Of a DNA stretch of 64,000 nt, positions 33,098-42,038 are shown piece after piece. Under the pieces are notes generated by a model. That model was not told the DNA's origin and ran no database searches. It worked only from the letters and a program-made list of their open reading frames with translations. Numbering within the stretch: the stretch's first letter is position 1; the number at the start of each line of letters is the position of its first letter. Origin of the DNA: Candidatus Peregrinibacteria bacterium RIFOXYB2_FULL_33_20 (GTDB lineage Bacteria; Patescibacteriota; Gracilibacteria; UBA1369; GWF2-33-10). Both the position numbers and the translations under genes were made by a program. Location of the stretch: the NCBI GenBank assembly GCA_001788835.1, contig MFXK01000022.1:1-64000 (forward strand), in the 5' to 3' direction.

Positions 33098-34768
33098 ATG
33101 TCTTTCTTAAATAAAAAATGGAAAATACTTAATGAAGATAAAAATTTACCTTTGATCAAAAGGCTTCTTATAAATAGAGGAATTACTAATGAGACTGAAG
33201 AAGAAAATTTTTTTTCAAATAATTATTCTTTTCATGACCCATTTCTGTTCAAAGATATGGATAAAGCTGTTGAAAGAATTGCAAAAGCAATCAAAAACAA
33301 TGAAAGAATAATGATTTTTGGTGATTATGATGTTGATGGCATTTCAGGTTCAGCAATCCTAATCCATACTTTACGCAAATTGAATGCCAATGTTTCATAT
33401 AGACTGCCAAGCCGCCAAAAAGATGGTTATGGCCTTCAAAATCACTTTATTGAGGAATTTAAAAATTTGAAGGTCAAATTAGTTATTACAGTGGATAACG
33501 GTATTGCCTGCAAGGAACCAATTGATCTCGCTAAATCCTTGGATATCGACGTGATTGTGACTGATCACCACGGGCTACCTGAAAATTTTCCTGATCAAGC
33601 CTATGCCATCATTCATCCCAGACAACAAGATTGCCAATATCCGTTCAAAGATTTAGCAGGGGCCGGAGTGGCTTTCAAACTGGCGCAAGCTTTATTAAAA
33701 TCTCTAAAAATCAAAGAGGCGGAAGATTTTATTGAGGATTTGTTTGATTTGGCCTGCCTCGGCACCATTGCTGACTGCACATCGCTTACCCATGAAAATC
33801 GAGCGATAGTCAAAAAAGGGCTGAAAAAATTACAAAACAGCAAATGGAAAGGCCTAAATTTAATCAAAAAAAAAGCCGGCATTGAAAGCATGACTGATAA
33901 TGACACTTATGTAGTTGGATTTAAAATCGGCCCTAGAATAAATGCCGCAGGGAGAATTGATAATCCTTATTATGCTTTACAAGCTTTGCTTGATGAGAAT
34001 GGCAAGGCAGAAAAATTCGTCAACAAACTAGAACAATTGAATAGTCAAAGGCAACAAATCACCGATAAAGCTTTAAAATATTTGGAGGCTAATTTCGAGG
34101 ATGTTCTAAAGAATGAAGATATTTGCATCCTAAATCACAAAGATTGGCCATCAGGCATTATCGGGTTACTCGCTGGTAAAATTTCAGAAAAATATGGCAA
34201 GCCAGCCTTTATCATGGAAGATCGGGGCGGGATTTTGATTGGCTCAGTCAGATGCCCTGAATATTTCGATGCTTTTGAGGCTATAACCCATACCAAACAA
34301 TATTTGGAGCATTTCGGCGGACACCAACAGGCCGCAGGATATAGTATAAAAAAAGAAAATTTAGCTCAATTCACACAGGCCTTAAAAACATTTGCCAAAG
34401 AAAAAATTGCCGGTAAAGATACCAATCCGATTCTGGAAATAGACACTATTATTGACGCAAAAAATTTAAATTTAGAGACAGTCGCTTTGATCAATACCTT
34501 CGCTCCTTATGGTGTCGGGAATAAAAAACCAATGTTTATATTAGAAAATGTAAATCTGCAAAATTTAAAAAAAGTCGGGTCAGAAGGTAAACATTTAAGT
34601 CTTAATACTGTATGTCAAAATCAAGTAATCAAGAGTATTGCTTTCAGTTTTGGTCAATTTTTTGAAAAAATTACCAGCGACAAACACTATAATATCGTTT
34701 GCCATTTATCATCTAATAAATGGAACAACTACGAAAAGCTGGAACTCCAGATAATAGATTTGACTTAA
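33098..34768 (+). CDS. recJ: single-stranded-DNA exonuclease RecJ
   Basis: A 556-aa DHH-superfamily 5'-3' exonuclease for recombination and repair. Motif I IFGDYDVDGISGSA, motif III VTDHHGLP, further Asp/His motifs, and the DHHA1 domain with FGGHQQAAGYSI near residue 405. The C-terminal OB-like domain (about 450-556) is present. Length is in the family range. It is followed by another DHH protein with its own promoter. Confidence 0.95.
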   Translation: MSFLNKKWKILNEDKNLPLIKRLLINRGITNETEEENFFSNNYSFHDPFLFKDMDKAVERIAKAIKNNERIMIFGDYDVDGISGSAILIHTLRKLNANVSYRLPSRQKDGYGLQNHFIEEFKNLKVKLVITVDNGIACKEPIDLAKSLDIDVIVTDHHGLPENFPDQAYAIIHPRQQDCQYPFKDLAGAGVAFKLAQALLKSLKIKEAEDFIEDLFDLACLGTIADCTSLTHENRAIVKKGLKKLQNSKWKGLNLIKKKAGIESMTDNDTYVVGFKIGPRINAAGRIDNPYYALQALLDENGKAEKFVNKLEQLNSQRQQITDKALKYLEANFEDVLKNEDICILNHKDWPSGIIGLLAGKISEKYGKPAFIMEDRGGILIGSVRCPEYFDAFEAITHTKQYLEHFGGHQQAAGYSIKKENLAQFTQALKTFAKEKIAGKDTNPILEIDTIIDAKNLNLETVALINTFAPYGVGNKKPMFILENVNLQNLKKVGSEGKHLSLNTVCQNQVIKSIAFSFGQFFEKITSDKHYNIVCHLSSNKWNNYEKLELQIIDLT

Positions 34769-34826
34769 AGGAAAATTTTTATTACAATAACATCTTCTCT
34801 AAATCAGAAAGGCCATTAACTTATAT

Positions 34827-34855
34827 TTGACATATTATAAATTTTATTTTATAAT
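34827..34855 (+). promoter_or_regulatory. consensus sigma-70 promoter
   Basis: TTGACA (34827-34832), a 17-nt spacer and TATAAT (34850-34855): a full consensus promoter. It is about 37 nt upstream of the ATG of the DHH phosphoesterase gene at 34893. Confidence 0.8.
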
Positions 34856-34892
34856 ATAATAATGTAAAAAATAAAACCCAAAAAACACTCTT

Positions 34893-36323
34893 ATGACCGA
34901 AAATTCACATGACATGCAGACTAGAATCGTGGAACTTCTAAAAAAAAGCTCCAACATCTTAATCGCCCTGAGCGGTCCTGATGGTGATTCAATTGGCGCA
35001 GGATGCGCTTTGGCTTTGATTTTAAAAAAATTAAATAAAAAAGCTACTTTGATCGCGCCAGAAATCGTGTCCGAAGAATTTAAATTTTTACCAGCCGCTA
35101 CTGAAATCAAAGATGAATTGTCAAATATCAATAACGATTTAATCATTGAAGTTGATACGCAAAAAAATAAAACCGCTTCTGTCAGGTATCAAATAAAAGA
35201 TGAGAAATTACAGATCATTTTATCACCGCTAGAAGGCAATTTAGACGAAAAAAATATCATTTTTAAACAAGGCGACATACCTTATGATTTATTAGTAACA
35301 GTAGATACTGGCGATAGGCATCAATTAGGCAAAATGCACACCGAACACGCTAATATTTTTGATAGATTAACCGTAATCAATATCGATCATCATTCTAGTA
35401 ATTCCAAATTTGGCGATATCAATTATATTATCAGTGATGCCGCTTCCACCACGGAAGTTATTTATCCAATTTTAGAAGAATTGCAAGGCAATGAAGATTT
35501 AGTGGACGCGGATATTGCCACTCTGCTTTTAGCAGGTTTAATTGCCGATACTGGTAGTTTTATTCATTCCAATACCTCGCCAAGCGCTTTCAAATTAGCT
35601 TCTAAATTGTTAGCCAAAGGCGCCAGACAGCAAGAAATTATCAAATATTTTTTCAAAACCAAACCTCTGGCCATGCTCAAATTATGGGGTGCAACTCTAA
35701 ACAAACTGCAATTTGATCCGACCTATAAACTGGCTTGGTCATCAGTCACTCAAGATGATCTAATTAGTTGTCAGGCTGAACCAGATCATGCCGAAGGTAT
35801 TATCGACGAACTGCTTACTAACGTTCCCACTACACTAATCGCCATGTTGCTGAAAGAAAAAGAAAAAGGCTTAATTTCAGGCAGCCTGCGATCAACTACT
35901 GATGAGGTCAATGTCAGCGATATTGCTAAAATCTTTAACGGTGGTGGACATGTGCGCGCAGCCGGATTCAAATACAAATATGAAGGAAGTTTTACCGATG
36001 CGGAAAAGGAAATTCTGGATAAAATCAGAACCAGTCTGGCCTCTCAAATGAAAATACCTCAACACGCACAGCAATCAGCTTCAGAGAAAATTCAAAAATT
36101 CTCCATCGAAATCAATGGTAATCGCTATGACTTTAGTGAGAATGACATTAAAGAAATGGTGGTTAAATTCTTAAGCTCTAAACAAGAAAATACTCAAGCT
36201 CCTGACAACAAATCTCAAAATACCAACCCGAACAATATTCCAAATCATTCTACATCAGCGCTAAAAGAACTTAAAGAAGGTGAAACTTTAAATCTAAAAA
36301 AATACTATAAATTTGACAATTAA
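34893..36323 (+). CDS. DHH-family phosphoesterase (NrnA/PAP-like)
   Basis: A 476-aa DHH/DHHA1 protein of the type that degrades oligoribonucleotides, pAp or cyclic dinucleotides. The DHH domain has ALSGPDGDSIGAGCALALIL, VTVDTGD, and INIDHHSSNSKFGD. The DHHA1 domain ends in the glycine motif FNGGGHVRAAGF at about 350. Compared with typical NrnA (about 320 aa) it has an insertion between the first two motifs (about 85-130) and a C-terminal extension of about 100 polar, Asn/Gln-rich residues. The exact substrate cannot be told. Transcribed from a consensus promoter. Confidence 0.88.
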   Translation: MTENSHDMQTRIVELLKKSSNILIALSGPDGDSIGAGCALALILKKLNKKATLIAPEIVSEEFKFLPAATEIKDELSNINNDLIIEVDTQKNKTASVRYQIKDEKLQIILSPLEGNLDEKNIIFKQGDIPYDLLVTVDTGDRHQLGKMHTEHANIFDRLTVINIDHHSSNSKFGDINYIISDAASTTEVIYPILEELQGNEDLVDADIATLLLAGLIADTGSFIHSNTSPSAFKLASKLLAKGARQQEIIKYFFKTKPLAMLKLWGATLNKLQFDPTYKLAWSSVTQDDLISCQAEPDHAEGIIDELLTNVPTTLIAMLLKEKEKGLISGSLRSTTDEVNVSDIAKIFNGGGHVRAAGFKYKYEGSFTDAEKEILDKIRTSLASQMKIPQHAQQSASEKIQKFSIEINGNRYDFSENDIKEMVVKFLSSKQENTQAPDNKSQNTNPNNIPNHSTSALKELKEGETLNLKKYYKFDN

Positions 36324-36344
36324 ATTCAATACTATTGAATTTAA
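36320..36344. terminator. AT-rich hairpin between convergent genes
   Basis: TTAAATTCAAT and ATTGAATTTAA form a perfect 11-bp stem with a 3-nt loop. It overlaps the stop codon at 36323 and lies between two converging genes. There is no long T run, so it is a possible bidirectional terminator only. Confidence 0.4.
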
Positions 36345-36387
36345 CAAGCATTAAAAACTACGGAGTATATACTTTAATCCGGATTTT

Positions 36388-37119
36388 TTATAGTAACTCA
36401 TCTGGAATTTCAAAATTTCCGTAAACTTCCGATACATCATCATCATCATCTAGTGCGTCAATTAAATTAATTAACTTATCAGCCGTTTCTTTACTGCCAA
36501 TTTTCATCAAATCTTTGGGTACTTGTTTCAGAGATGCCTTGTCCACCTGAAAACCCTGCTTTTCCAGCGCCGACTTAACATTCATAAAATTTTCTACTTT
36601 TGTATAAACAATCACAAAATCCTCCTCTATTTTGATATCATCAGCGCCAGCTTCAATAGCCATCATTTCCAGTTCATCATCTGATTTAGTTTTGCCCCCC
36701 TCAATCACGCCTTTTTTCTCAAACATCCAAGCTACACTGCCACCTGAAGCCAAATTACCGCCTTTTTTGTCCAGCAACGTGTGGATATTTGAATGTGTCC
36801 GATTCTTATTATCAGTCAAACATTCAATCATCAAAGCCACTCCGCCTGGACCATAAGCTTCATAAGTTACTTCTTCAATGATGACTGATTTATCCTCGCC
36901 ACTCCCCTTTTTTATGGCTCTTTGAATATTATCGTTCGGCAAATTATCTTTTTTGGCATTATCAATCGCCAACCTTAAAGAAGCGTTCATATCAGGATCG
37001 CTTCCGTGTCTTGCCGCCATGGCAATTAGCTTGGCATGTTGACTAAAAACTTTGCCTTTTTTAGCGTCAGCTATACCTTTTTTATGCTTTATTTGTGCCC
37101 ATTTACTATGACCAGACAT
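36388..37119 (-). CDS. yebC: YebC/PmpR-family regulator
   Basis: A 243-aa protein of the YebC family, known as DNA-binding regulators and, more recently, as translation factors acting on stalled ribosomes at proline-rich sites. It begins MSGHSKWAQIKHKKGIADAK with the family GKVFSQHAKLI motif, then GPGGVALMIECLTDNKNRT and ASGGSVAWMFEKKG. The length is typical. Gene order after it is malic enzyme. The many proline-rich stretches in this window make a translation role plausible, but that is inference. Confidence 0.95.
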   Translation of the reverse strand: MSGHSKWAQIKHKKGIADAKKGKVFSQHAKLIAMAARHGSDPDMNASLRLAIDNAKKDNLPNDNIQRAIKKGSGEDKSVIIEEVTYEAYGPGGVALMIECLTDNKNRTHSNIHTLLDKKGGNLASGGSVAWMFEKKGVIEGGKTKSDDELEMMAIEAGADDIKIEEDFVIVYTKVENFMNVKSALEKQGFQVDKASLKQVPKDLMKIGSKETADKLINLIDALDDDDDVSEVYGNFEIPDELL

Positions 37120-37170
37120 AAAATAGAATTTAAAATTTAAATAAGAAAGACCTCACAGCCCTTTTCCCCA

Positions 37171-38313
37171 TTACACCTTAGCTTTGACCGCTTCAGCCAC
37201 TACCTTGGCGACATCCATTTCCAAAGCGTACGGAATAATTTTATCCTCAGTGGGGTAAGGAATCAAACCGGCTATTGCTTCCGCCGCCGCAATTTTCATT
37301 TCATTCGTAATTTTTCTTGCTCTAGCATCAAGAGCCCCCCGAAAAATTCCTGGAAAGGCCAAAACATTATTAATTTGATTAGGAAAATCAGATCGGCCGG
37401 TAGCCACAATTCTAGCACCGCCTTTCTTAGCTTCATCTGGTAGAATCTCCGGATTAGGATTAGAAAGTGCAAACACAATAGAATCTTTGGCCATTGTTTT
37501 CACCATTGCAGCGGTAAGCAAATCTGGCTTGGACATGCCGATAAAAATATCCGCTCCCTTAAGCACTGTCTCCAAATTTCCCGATAATTTATTTTTATTG
37601 GTGACTTTTGCATATTTAATTTTTTCATCATTTAAACTATCTCGGCCATCATAAATTGCACCTTTAGTATCGCACAAAATCACATCTTTAATGCCATAAT
37701 CCAACAAAATCTTACAAACCGCGATACCAGCTGATCCTGCCCCTGACAAAACCGCCGTGCACTCCTTAAATTTTTTATTAACAATTTTCAAAGCATTAAT
37801 TAACCCAGCCAAAACCACAATTGCCGTGCCATGCTGATCATCATGAAAAACCGGAATATCTAAGGCTTCAATCAATCTCCTTTCCACTTCAAAGCATCTT
37901 GGCGCCGAAATATCCTCTAAATTAATACCGCCAAAAGTAGGGGCAATTGCTTTCACTACGCGAATAATTTCTTCCGGATCTTGAGTGTCCAAACAAATCG
38001 GCACAGCATCAACATTAGCAAAACGCTTAAAAAGACAGGCTTTACCAGACATAACAGGATAACCAGCCAATCCTCCAATATTACCCAATCCTAAAACAGC
38101 CGATCCATCACTCACCACTGCCACCAGATTAGATTTTTCCGTATATTTATAAGCTAATTCTGGATTCTCAGCAATCCGCAAACATGGCTCAGCCACTCCT
38201 GGAGTATAAGCAGTAGATAAATCATCGCGGCTTTCCAAAGGCACTTTCAATTTAATCTCCAGTTTACCATGATTTTTTTCATGCATTGCCAGAGAAGCCT
38301 GTTTATAATCCAT
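37171..38313 (-). CDS. NAD-dependent malic enzyme (malate dehydrogenase, decarboxylating)
   Basis: A 380-aa short malic enzyme converting malate to pyruvate and CO2. It shows AYTPGVAEPCLRIA, VVSDGSAVLGLGNIGGLAGYPVM, INLEDISAPRCFEVE, VFHDDQHGTAIVVLAGL and the dinucleotide-binding SGAGSAGIAV. It lacks the C-terminal phosphotransacetylase-like domain of MaeB, as is usual for the short bacterial form. It would supply pyruvate to the ilv/pta/ack pathway. Cofactor preference (NAD over NADP) is not certain from the sequence. Confidence 0.93.
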   Translation of the reverse strand: MDYKQASLAMHEKNHGKLEIKLKVPLESRDDLSTAYTPGVAEPCLRIAENPELAYKYTEKSNLVAVVSDGSAVLGLGNIGGLAGYPVMSGKACLFKRFANVDAVPICLDTQDPEEIIRVVKAIAPTFGGINLEDISAPRCFEVERRLIEALDIPVFHDDQHGTAIVVLAGLINALKIVNKKFKECTAVLSGAGSAGIAVCKILLDYGIKDVILCDTKGAIYDGRDSLNDEKIKYAKVTNKNKLSGNLETVLKGADIFIGMSKPDLLTAAMVKTMAKDSIVFALSNPNPEILPDEAKKGGARIVATGRSDFPNQINNVLAFPGIFRGALDARARKITNEMKIAAAEAIAGLIPYPTEDKIIPYALEMDVAKVVAEAVKAKV

Positions 38314-38408
38314 AAGTAAAATTTAATAATTTGACGATTTTTGCAATTAATTTACTAAAAAACCAGTATGCTTGTAAAGACCCCAATTTAAAAACTCACC
38401 TCCGCCCC

Positions 38409-38561
38409 CTACTGATTTTGTTGTAAGTCCCTTGATGGACCTTCAGTAGGTAGATTCTGTGGTGCTGGCGTTTGCTTATTGCTGTTTTGCGTTAAACCGC
38501 AAGCATTTAAATTAAAGATAATAATGCTAAAAATTATCAGGAAAGTAATTTTTTTTAACAT
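38409..38561 (-). CDS. small lipoprotein (50 aa)
   Basis: A 50-codon ORF: a hydrophobic signal MLKKITFLIIFSIIIFNL followed by lipobox LNAC and a Gln/Pro/Asn-rich mature tail of about 29 residues. This is a typical short lipoprotein. Nothing more can be said about function. It lies 95 nt upstream of the malic enzyme gene on the same strand and may share its transcript. Confidence 0.65.
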   Translation of the reverse strand: MLKKITFLIIFSIIIFNLNACGLTQNSNKQTPAPQNLPTEGPSRDLQQNQ

Positions 38562-38618
38562 AAATTTAGGAAAAAAATTATAACTATTTTATTATATCTC
38601 TAAAAAAAATATTTGATA

Positions 38619-38648
38619 TTGACAAAAACACATTAAGTTCTATATATT
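38619..38648 (+). promoter_or_regulatory. putative sigma-70 promoter
   Basis: TTGACA (38619-38624), an 18-nt spacer and TATATT (38643-38648) lie upstream of the ATG at 38678. Confidence 0.65.
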
Positions 38649-38677
38649 AATTTTCCTAAAATTTAACTTACAAATTC

Positions 38678-38929
38678 ATGACAGAATCAAATTGTACGGG
38701 ATCTGATTTTATTTATCGGCTCAATGAACAATACGACAGTCAATATATGGACTCACCAGATAATGATAATAGTAACCAAGATGTTCTACCTAGTCTTCAA
38801 GGTATGCCACCTGAAAGGCTATCTAGAATAGCCAAGAAGGTAGGAGCTGAAAAAGCTAGTCCAGAAGCTATTCTAAAGGCCTATAGAGATGTACGTGCAT
38901 TATGCGACAATAAACTCAATGAATTTTAG
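38678..38929 (+). CDS. small hypothetical protein (83 aa)
   Basis: A polar, acidic N-terminal half (Asp/Asn/Ser-rich) and a helical C-terminal half (MPPERLSRIAKKVGAEKAS then PEAILKAYRDVRALC). No signal peptide and no known family. A good promoter precedes it. It converges with the SLH-domain gene, 2 nt apart. Confidence 0.6.
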   Translation: MTESNCTGSDFIYRLNEQYDSQYMDSPDNDNSNQDVLPSLQGMPPERLSRIAKKVGAEKASPEAILKAYRDVRALCDNKLNEF

Positions 38930-38931
38930 CT

Positions 38932-40266
38932 TTAAAAATCACTTGTTCTCCCTGTCTCAATATCTAAGATAGTATCATATTGCCTTAAATATTTCAGAGT
39001 AACATCGGCTTCCGCGCTGTAATAGTAATCCACCGGCCCCGCTCCCACACCGATCGGGTCGGTTTCGATAATCACGGCATCGACAAACAACGCCAAAGTC
39101 TCCTGCCCCTTGCCATCCACCTGAATATTCTGGTTGGCAGTGGACAAAATTTCATCAACATTAGAATCATCAATAGTGTCATCAGGGACGTACTTCAAAC
39201 TGGCAATCATAGCGTTCATATCTCTCAAAAACACTTCATTTAATTTATCCTTAGCCAATCCAATATATAAAATCAAAAATTTTTGATTAGGGAGATACAA
39301 ATATTGTTCTTCTGAAAACCAAGTATTGGTTTCATTAATTTTCACAAAAGTAGGAATATCACCATTCATAGTTTGTTTGCAATTATCAAGGCAATTGTTT
39401 GATAAGCTCTTAAATAGATCCGTTGAGCTTACATTATCCTGATTGCCATTCAAAACAAGCTGCATATAAGCCCCTAGGGGACTTTGGCTTAAATAATACA
39501 TCTGGTTATTAGTTTTATCCTGATGCCAAATTGTAACATCATGATCATTTTTAATAATTTGAAAATCAAAAGGATATTTAACCTGGAAATTTAATCTTGC
39601 CATTTCCAGCGTTGGCCAATTCAAAGATACGTCAAAAGCGGACAGATGATTTTCTCTAATATACATAGCCCGATAAATAATTTCAAAAAGCTCACCTCGG
39701 CTTAAAGTTTTTTCAGGATGAGACAAACCATCAGCCTGAAGTTCAATCAGATTCCGATCAAAAGCGGCTGTCAAATAAGGTTGATACCATTCTTGCCCCT
39801 CTGTCGGCACTGATACGCTTACGTCAAAAGTTAAAATAATCATTTTCAAAGCCTCAGCTAAATTCACAGTGCTAGCGGGTTTGAAAGTGTTGTCATCATA
39901 ACCTTTCACAATCCCCGCATTAAAAGATCTCTTGATGTAATCATAGAACCAATCTGACTCTGTCACATCACCAAAAGCCACTGCCGCCCCCGCCTCAGGT
40001 GCAACATGCGCAAGGGCACCATTACCATCCAAATCCACTGCTTCCAACATCACTTTTAAAGCTTCAGCCCTATTAATATCCTGATCAGGTCTAACTAAAC
40101 CATCTTCATAACCTTTGACAATATTTTTTGCCTGCAGGTATTCAATCGCCGCTTTATTCCGGTGATCAGCAGGTAAATCAAAAAAGGCTAAAGCCTGAAA
40201 AGCATGTAACAAAGAGATTAGACCCAATAAAACTAAAAAAACTTTATGGATTTTCCCAAAGATCAT
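38932..40266 (-). CDS. S-layer homology (SLH) domain protein
   Basis: A 444-aa exported protein: signal peptide 1-28 (IHKVFLVLLGLISLLHAFQALA), then three SLH domains (about 30-85, 92-150, 155-205) with the usual motifs IVKGYEDGLVRPDQDINRAE, IVKGYDDNTFKPASTVNLAE and a weaker third LSRGELFEIIYRA. SLH domains anchor proteins to cell-wall polymers. The C-terminal half (about 215-444) is a beta-rich region of unknown function. It is likely a surface protein. Transcribed away from the bactofilin-like gene. Confidence 0.9.
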   Translation of the reverse strand: MIFGKIHKVFLVLLGLISLLHAFQALAFFDLPADHRNKAAIEYLQAKNIVKGYEDGLVRPDQDINRAEALKVMLEAVDLDGNGALAHVAPEAGAAVAFGDVTESDWFYDYIKRSFNAGIVKGYDDNTFKPASTVNLAEALKMIILTFDVSVSVPTEGQEWYQPYLTAAFDRNLIELQADGLSHPEKTLSRGELFEIIYRAMYIRENHLSAFDVSLNWPTLEMARLNFQVKYPFDFQIIKNDHDVTIWHQDKTNNQMYYLSQSPLGAYMQLVLNGNQDNVSSTDLFKSLSNNCLDNCKQTMNGDIPTFVKINETNTWFSEEQYLYLPNQKFLILYIGLAKDKLNEVFLRDMNAMIASLKYVPDDTIDDSNVDEILSTANQNIQVDGKGQETLALFVDAVIIETDPIGVGAGPVDYYYSAEADVTLKYLRQYDTILDIETGRTSDF

Positions 40267-40389
40267 TTAAAAAAAATATTAATTCAAACGTCATCAGATT
40301 ACTTGATAAAAGACAGATTGACAATATTTTCATCGACAGCCATTCCTAAATAAGGTATAAAGTATCTGTTTATAATTTTATTTAAAATT

Positions 40390-41547
40390 ATGGGTAAAAT
40401 GAAAATTTTAAGCCTATCATTATTGGCTGTTTTTGTGTGTGTCAATATTGCTTTTGCCGCCACTTTTATGGCAAAAGAAAATTTCACTGTCAAAGATGAA
40501 ATTCCTAATGATGCTTACTTAGCTGGACAACAAATCAATATTAACAACCAGATCAACGGCGATTTAATTGCTGTGGGCGGAGATATTTTGATCAATGCCG
40601 ATGTAGCAGGAGACGTGAATATTGCCGGCGGGCAAATCTCTGTGCTTGGTAATATTGGCGATGATGCTCGCATGGCTGGTGGTAAAATTACCATTAAAAA
40701 CAGTGTTCAGGGCGATGTGATCATTTTCGGTGGAGATGTCGCCATTGAAAATAGCGCGGTAATTGATGGTGATTTGATTGTTCGCGCCGGCAATATCATC
40801 ATGAGTGGTTTAGTCAAAGGTAAGATGAATACGGCTAGTAGCTCTGTCATCGTTAATGGTGCTATTGAAGGCAACACAAAAATTGAGGCAGGAACAATAT
40901 CTTTTGGGCAAAATGCTAAAATCGGCGGTAATTTAGAATATAGTACAAATCAAGCTCAACTTGATTTAAGCGAAACTCAGGTTGCCGGCCAGATTATTTA
41001 TCATCAAAAACTAACAAAAAAAACTAACGAAAAAGAGGAGAATACTTTTAAAAGCTACATCTCAAAACTAACTGAACATCTAGGATTTTTTATTTATTCC
41101 ATTTTATCAGCGATTCTGCTTCTAATCATTATTACCACTATTGATAGAAGTTTCTTCACGGAGGCGGCAAAAAAACTTAATATATCATTTAGTTCCAACA
41201 TCCCAAAAGGACTATTGTATTTCATTGCCACTCCCATTGTCGGATTTTTATTTATGGTTACGATTATTGGGCTACCGATCGGGATATTTATTATTGCCGT
41301 GTATACTTTCACCATCTATCTAGCTAAGGTAGTGACGGCGATCACTTTGGCCAAATTAATTGACACCCAACATAAAATGAAATGGAGCAAAGGCTGGATC
41401 TTCTTTATCAGTTTACTACTTTTTATTGCCCTCAAAGTGATTGCTTTCTTGCCAATCATCGGCTGGATCATTAATCTGGTCATCATTTGTGCGGCTTTTG
41501 GCGCTTTAATCGAGACCAAAATGGAAAGGGTGAAGAAGGTATTATAA
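40390..41547 (+). CDS. bactofilin-like polymer-forming membrane protein
   Basis: A 385-aa protein: signal peptide (MKILSLSLLAVFVCVNIAFA), then a repetitive beta-helical region (about 35-195) with hexapeptide-like strands (INGDLIAVGGDILINADVAG, GDVNIAGGQISVLG, GDVIIFGGDVAIENSA). This resembles polymer-forming cytoskeletal (bactofilin/DUF583) domains, here probably extracytoplasmic. After a short Lys/Glu linker come about four hydrophobic segments (about 235-380). The combination is common among uncharacterised bacterial membrane proteins. ATG at 40399 is an alternative start. Confidence 0.85.
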   Translation: MGKMKILSLSLLAVFVCVNIAFAATFMAKENFTVKDEIPNDAYLAGQQININNQINGDLIAVGGDILINADVAGDVNIAGGQISVLGNIGDDARMAGGKITIKNSVQGDVIIFGGDVAIENSAVIDGDLIVRAGNIIMSGLVKGKMNTASSSVIVNGAIEGNTKIEAGTISFGQNAKIGGNLEYSTNQAQLDLSETQVAGQIIYHQKLTKKTNEKEENTFKSYISKLTEHLGFFIYSILSAILLLIIITTIDRSFFTEAAKKLNISFSSNIPKGLLYFIATPIVGFLFMVTIIGLPIGIFIIAVYTFTIYLAKVVTAITLAKLIDTQHKMKWSKGWIFFISLLLFIALKVIAFLPIIGWIINLVIICAAFGALIETKMERVKKVL

Positions 41548-41556
41548 GACAAAGGA

Positions 41557-41633
41557 TGGTGGACGGTATTGGGGTCGAACCAATGACCTTTCGCACGTCA
41601 AGCGAACGCTCTAGCCAACTGAGCTAACCGTCC
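41557..41633 (-). tRNA. tRNA-Val (GAC)
   Basis: A full cloverleaf is seen on the minus strand: acceptor GGACGGT/ACCGTCC, D-arm GCTC...GAGC, anticodon stem TTCGC/GCGAA with loop TTGACGT (anticodon GAC), T-arm ATTGG-TTCGACC-CCAAT. The 3' CCA is encoded (41557-41559). Confidence 0.95.
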
Positions 41634-41769
41634 GAGCAAAGAGATTTTACAGAAAAATCCAACAAATTCAACCTTGGATTTTCCAGTTTTCCATGTTATA
41701 AAAGTTCCGTACCTTGAAAACTACACTTTATAAATTGATTTCTACAGCTTTTTCCTTTTTTCTAAAAAA

Positions 41770-41846
<77 letters not shown>

Positions 41847-41863
41847 AAAACCCCCGCAGTCTC

Positions 41864-41893
41864 TAATTGCAATAATATTGCAATTAAGTTTTT
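41864..41893 (+). terminator. terminator after the CAU tRNA
   Basis: TAATTGCAAT and ATTGCAATTA form a 10-bp stem with a 3-nt loop (AAT), followed by AG and T5. It lies 17 nt after the tRNA. The rest of the 491-nt stretch 41548-42038 contains only the two tRNAs and the typA upstream region. Confidence 0.7.
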
Positions 41894-42038
41894 ATCATTC
41901 TCACCTGCCTAGAATCTTACATTCATTTCTCCCCCACTGATCACTTAACCGCTAACCACTTCTCTCTCGCTATTCCCTTGCTATATCACATTTTTCCTGT
42001 AAAATCTTTTAGCTTTCAAAAATTCCTGTCAAATTCAA

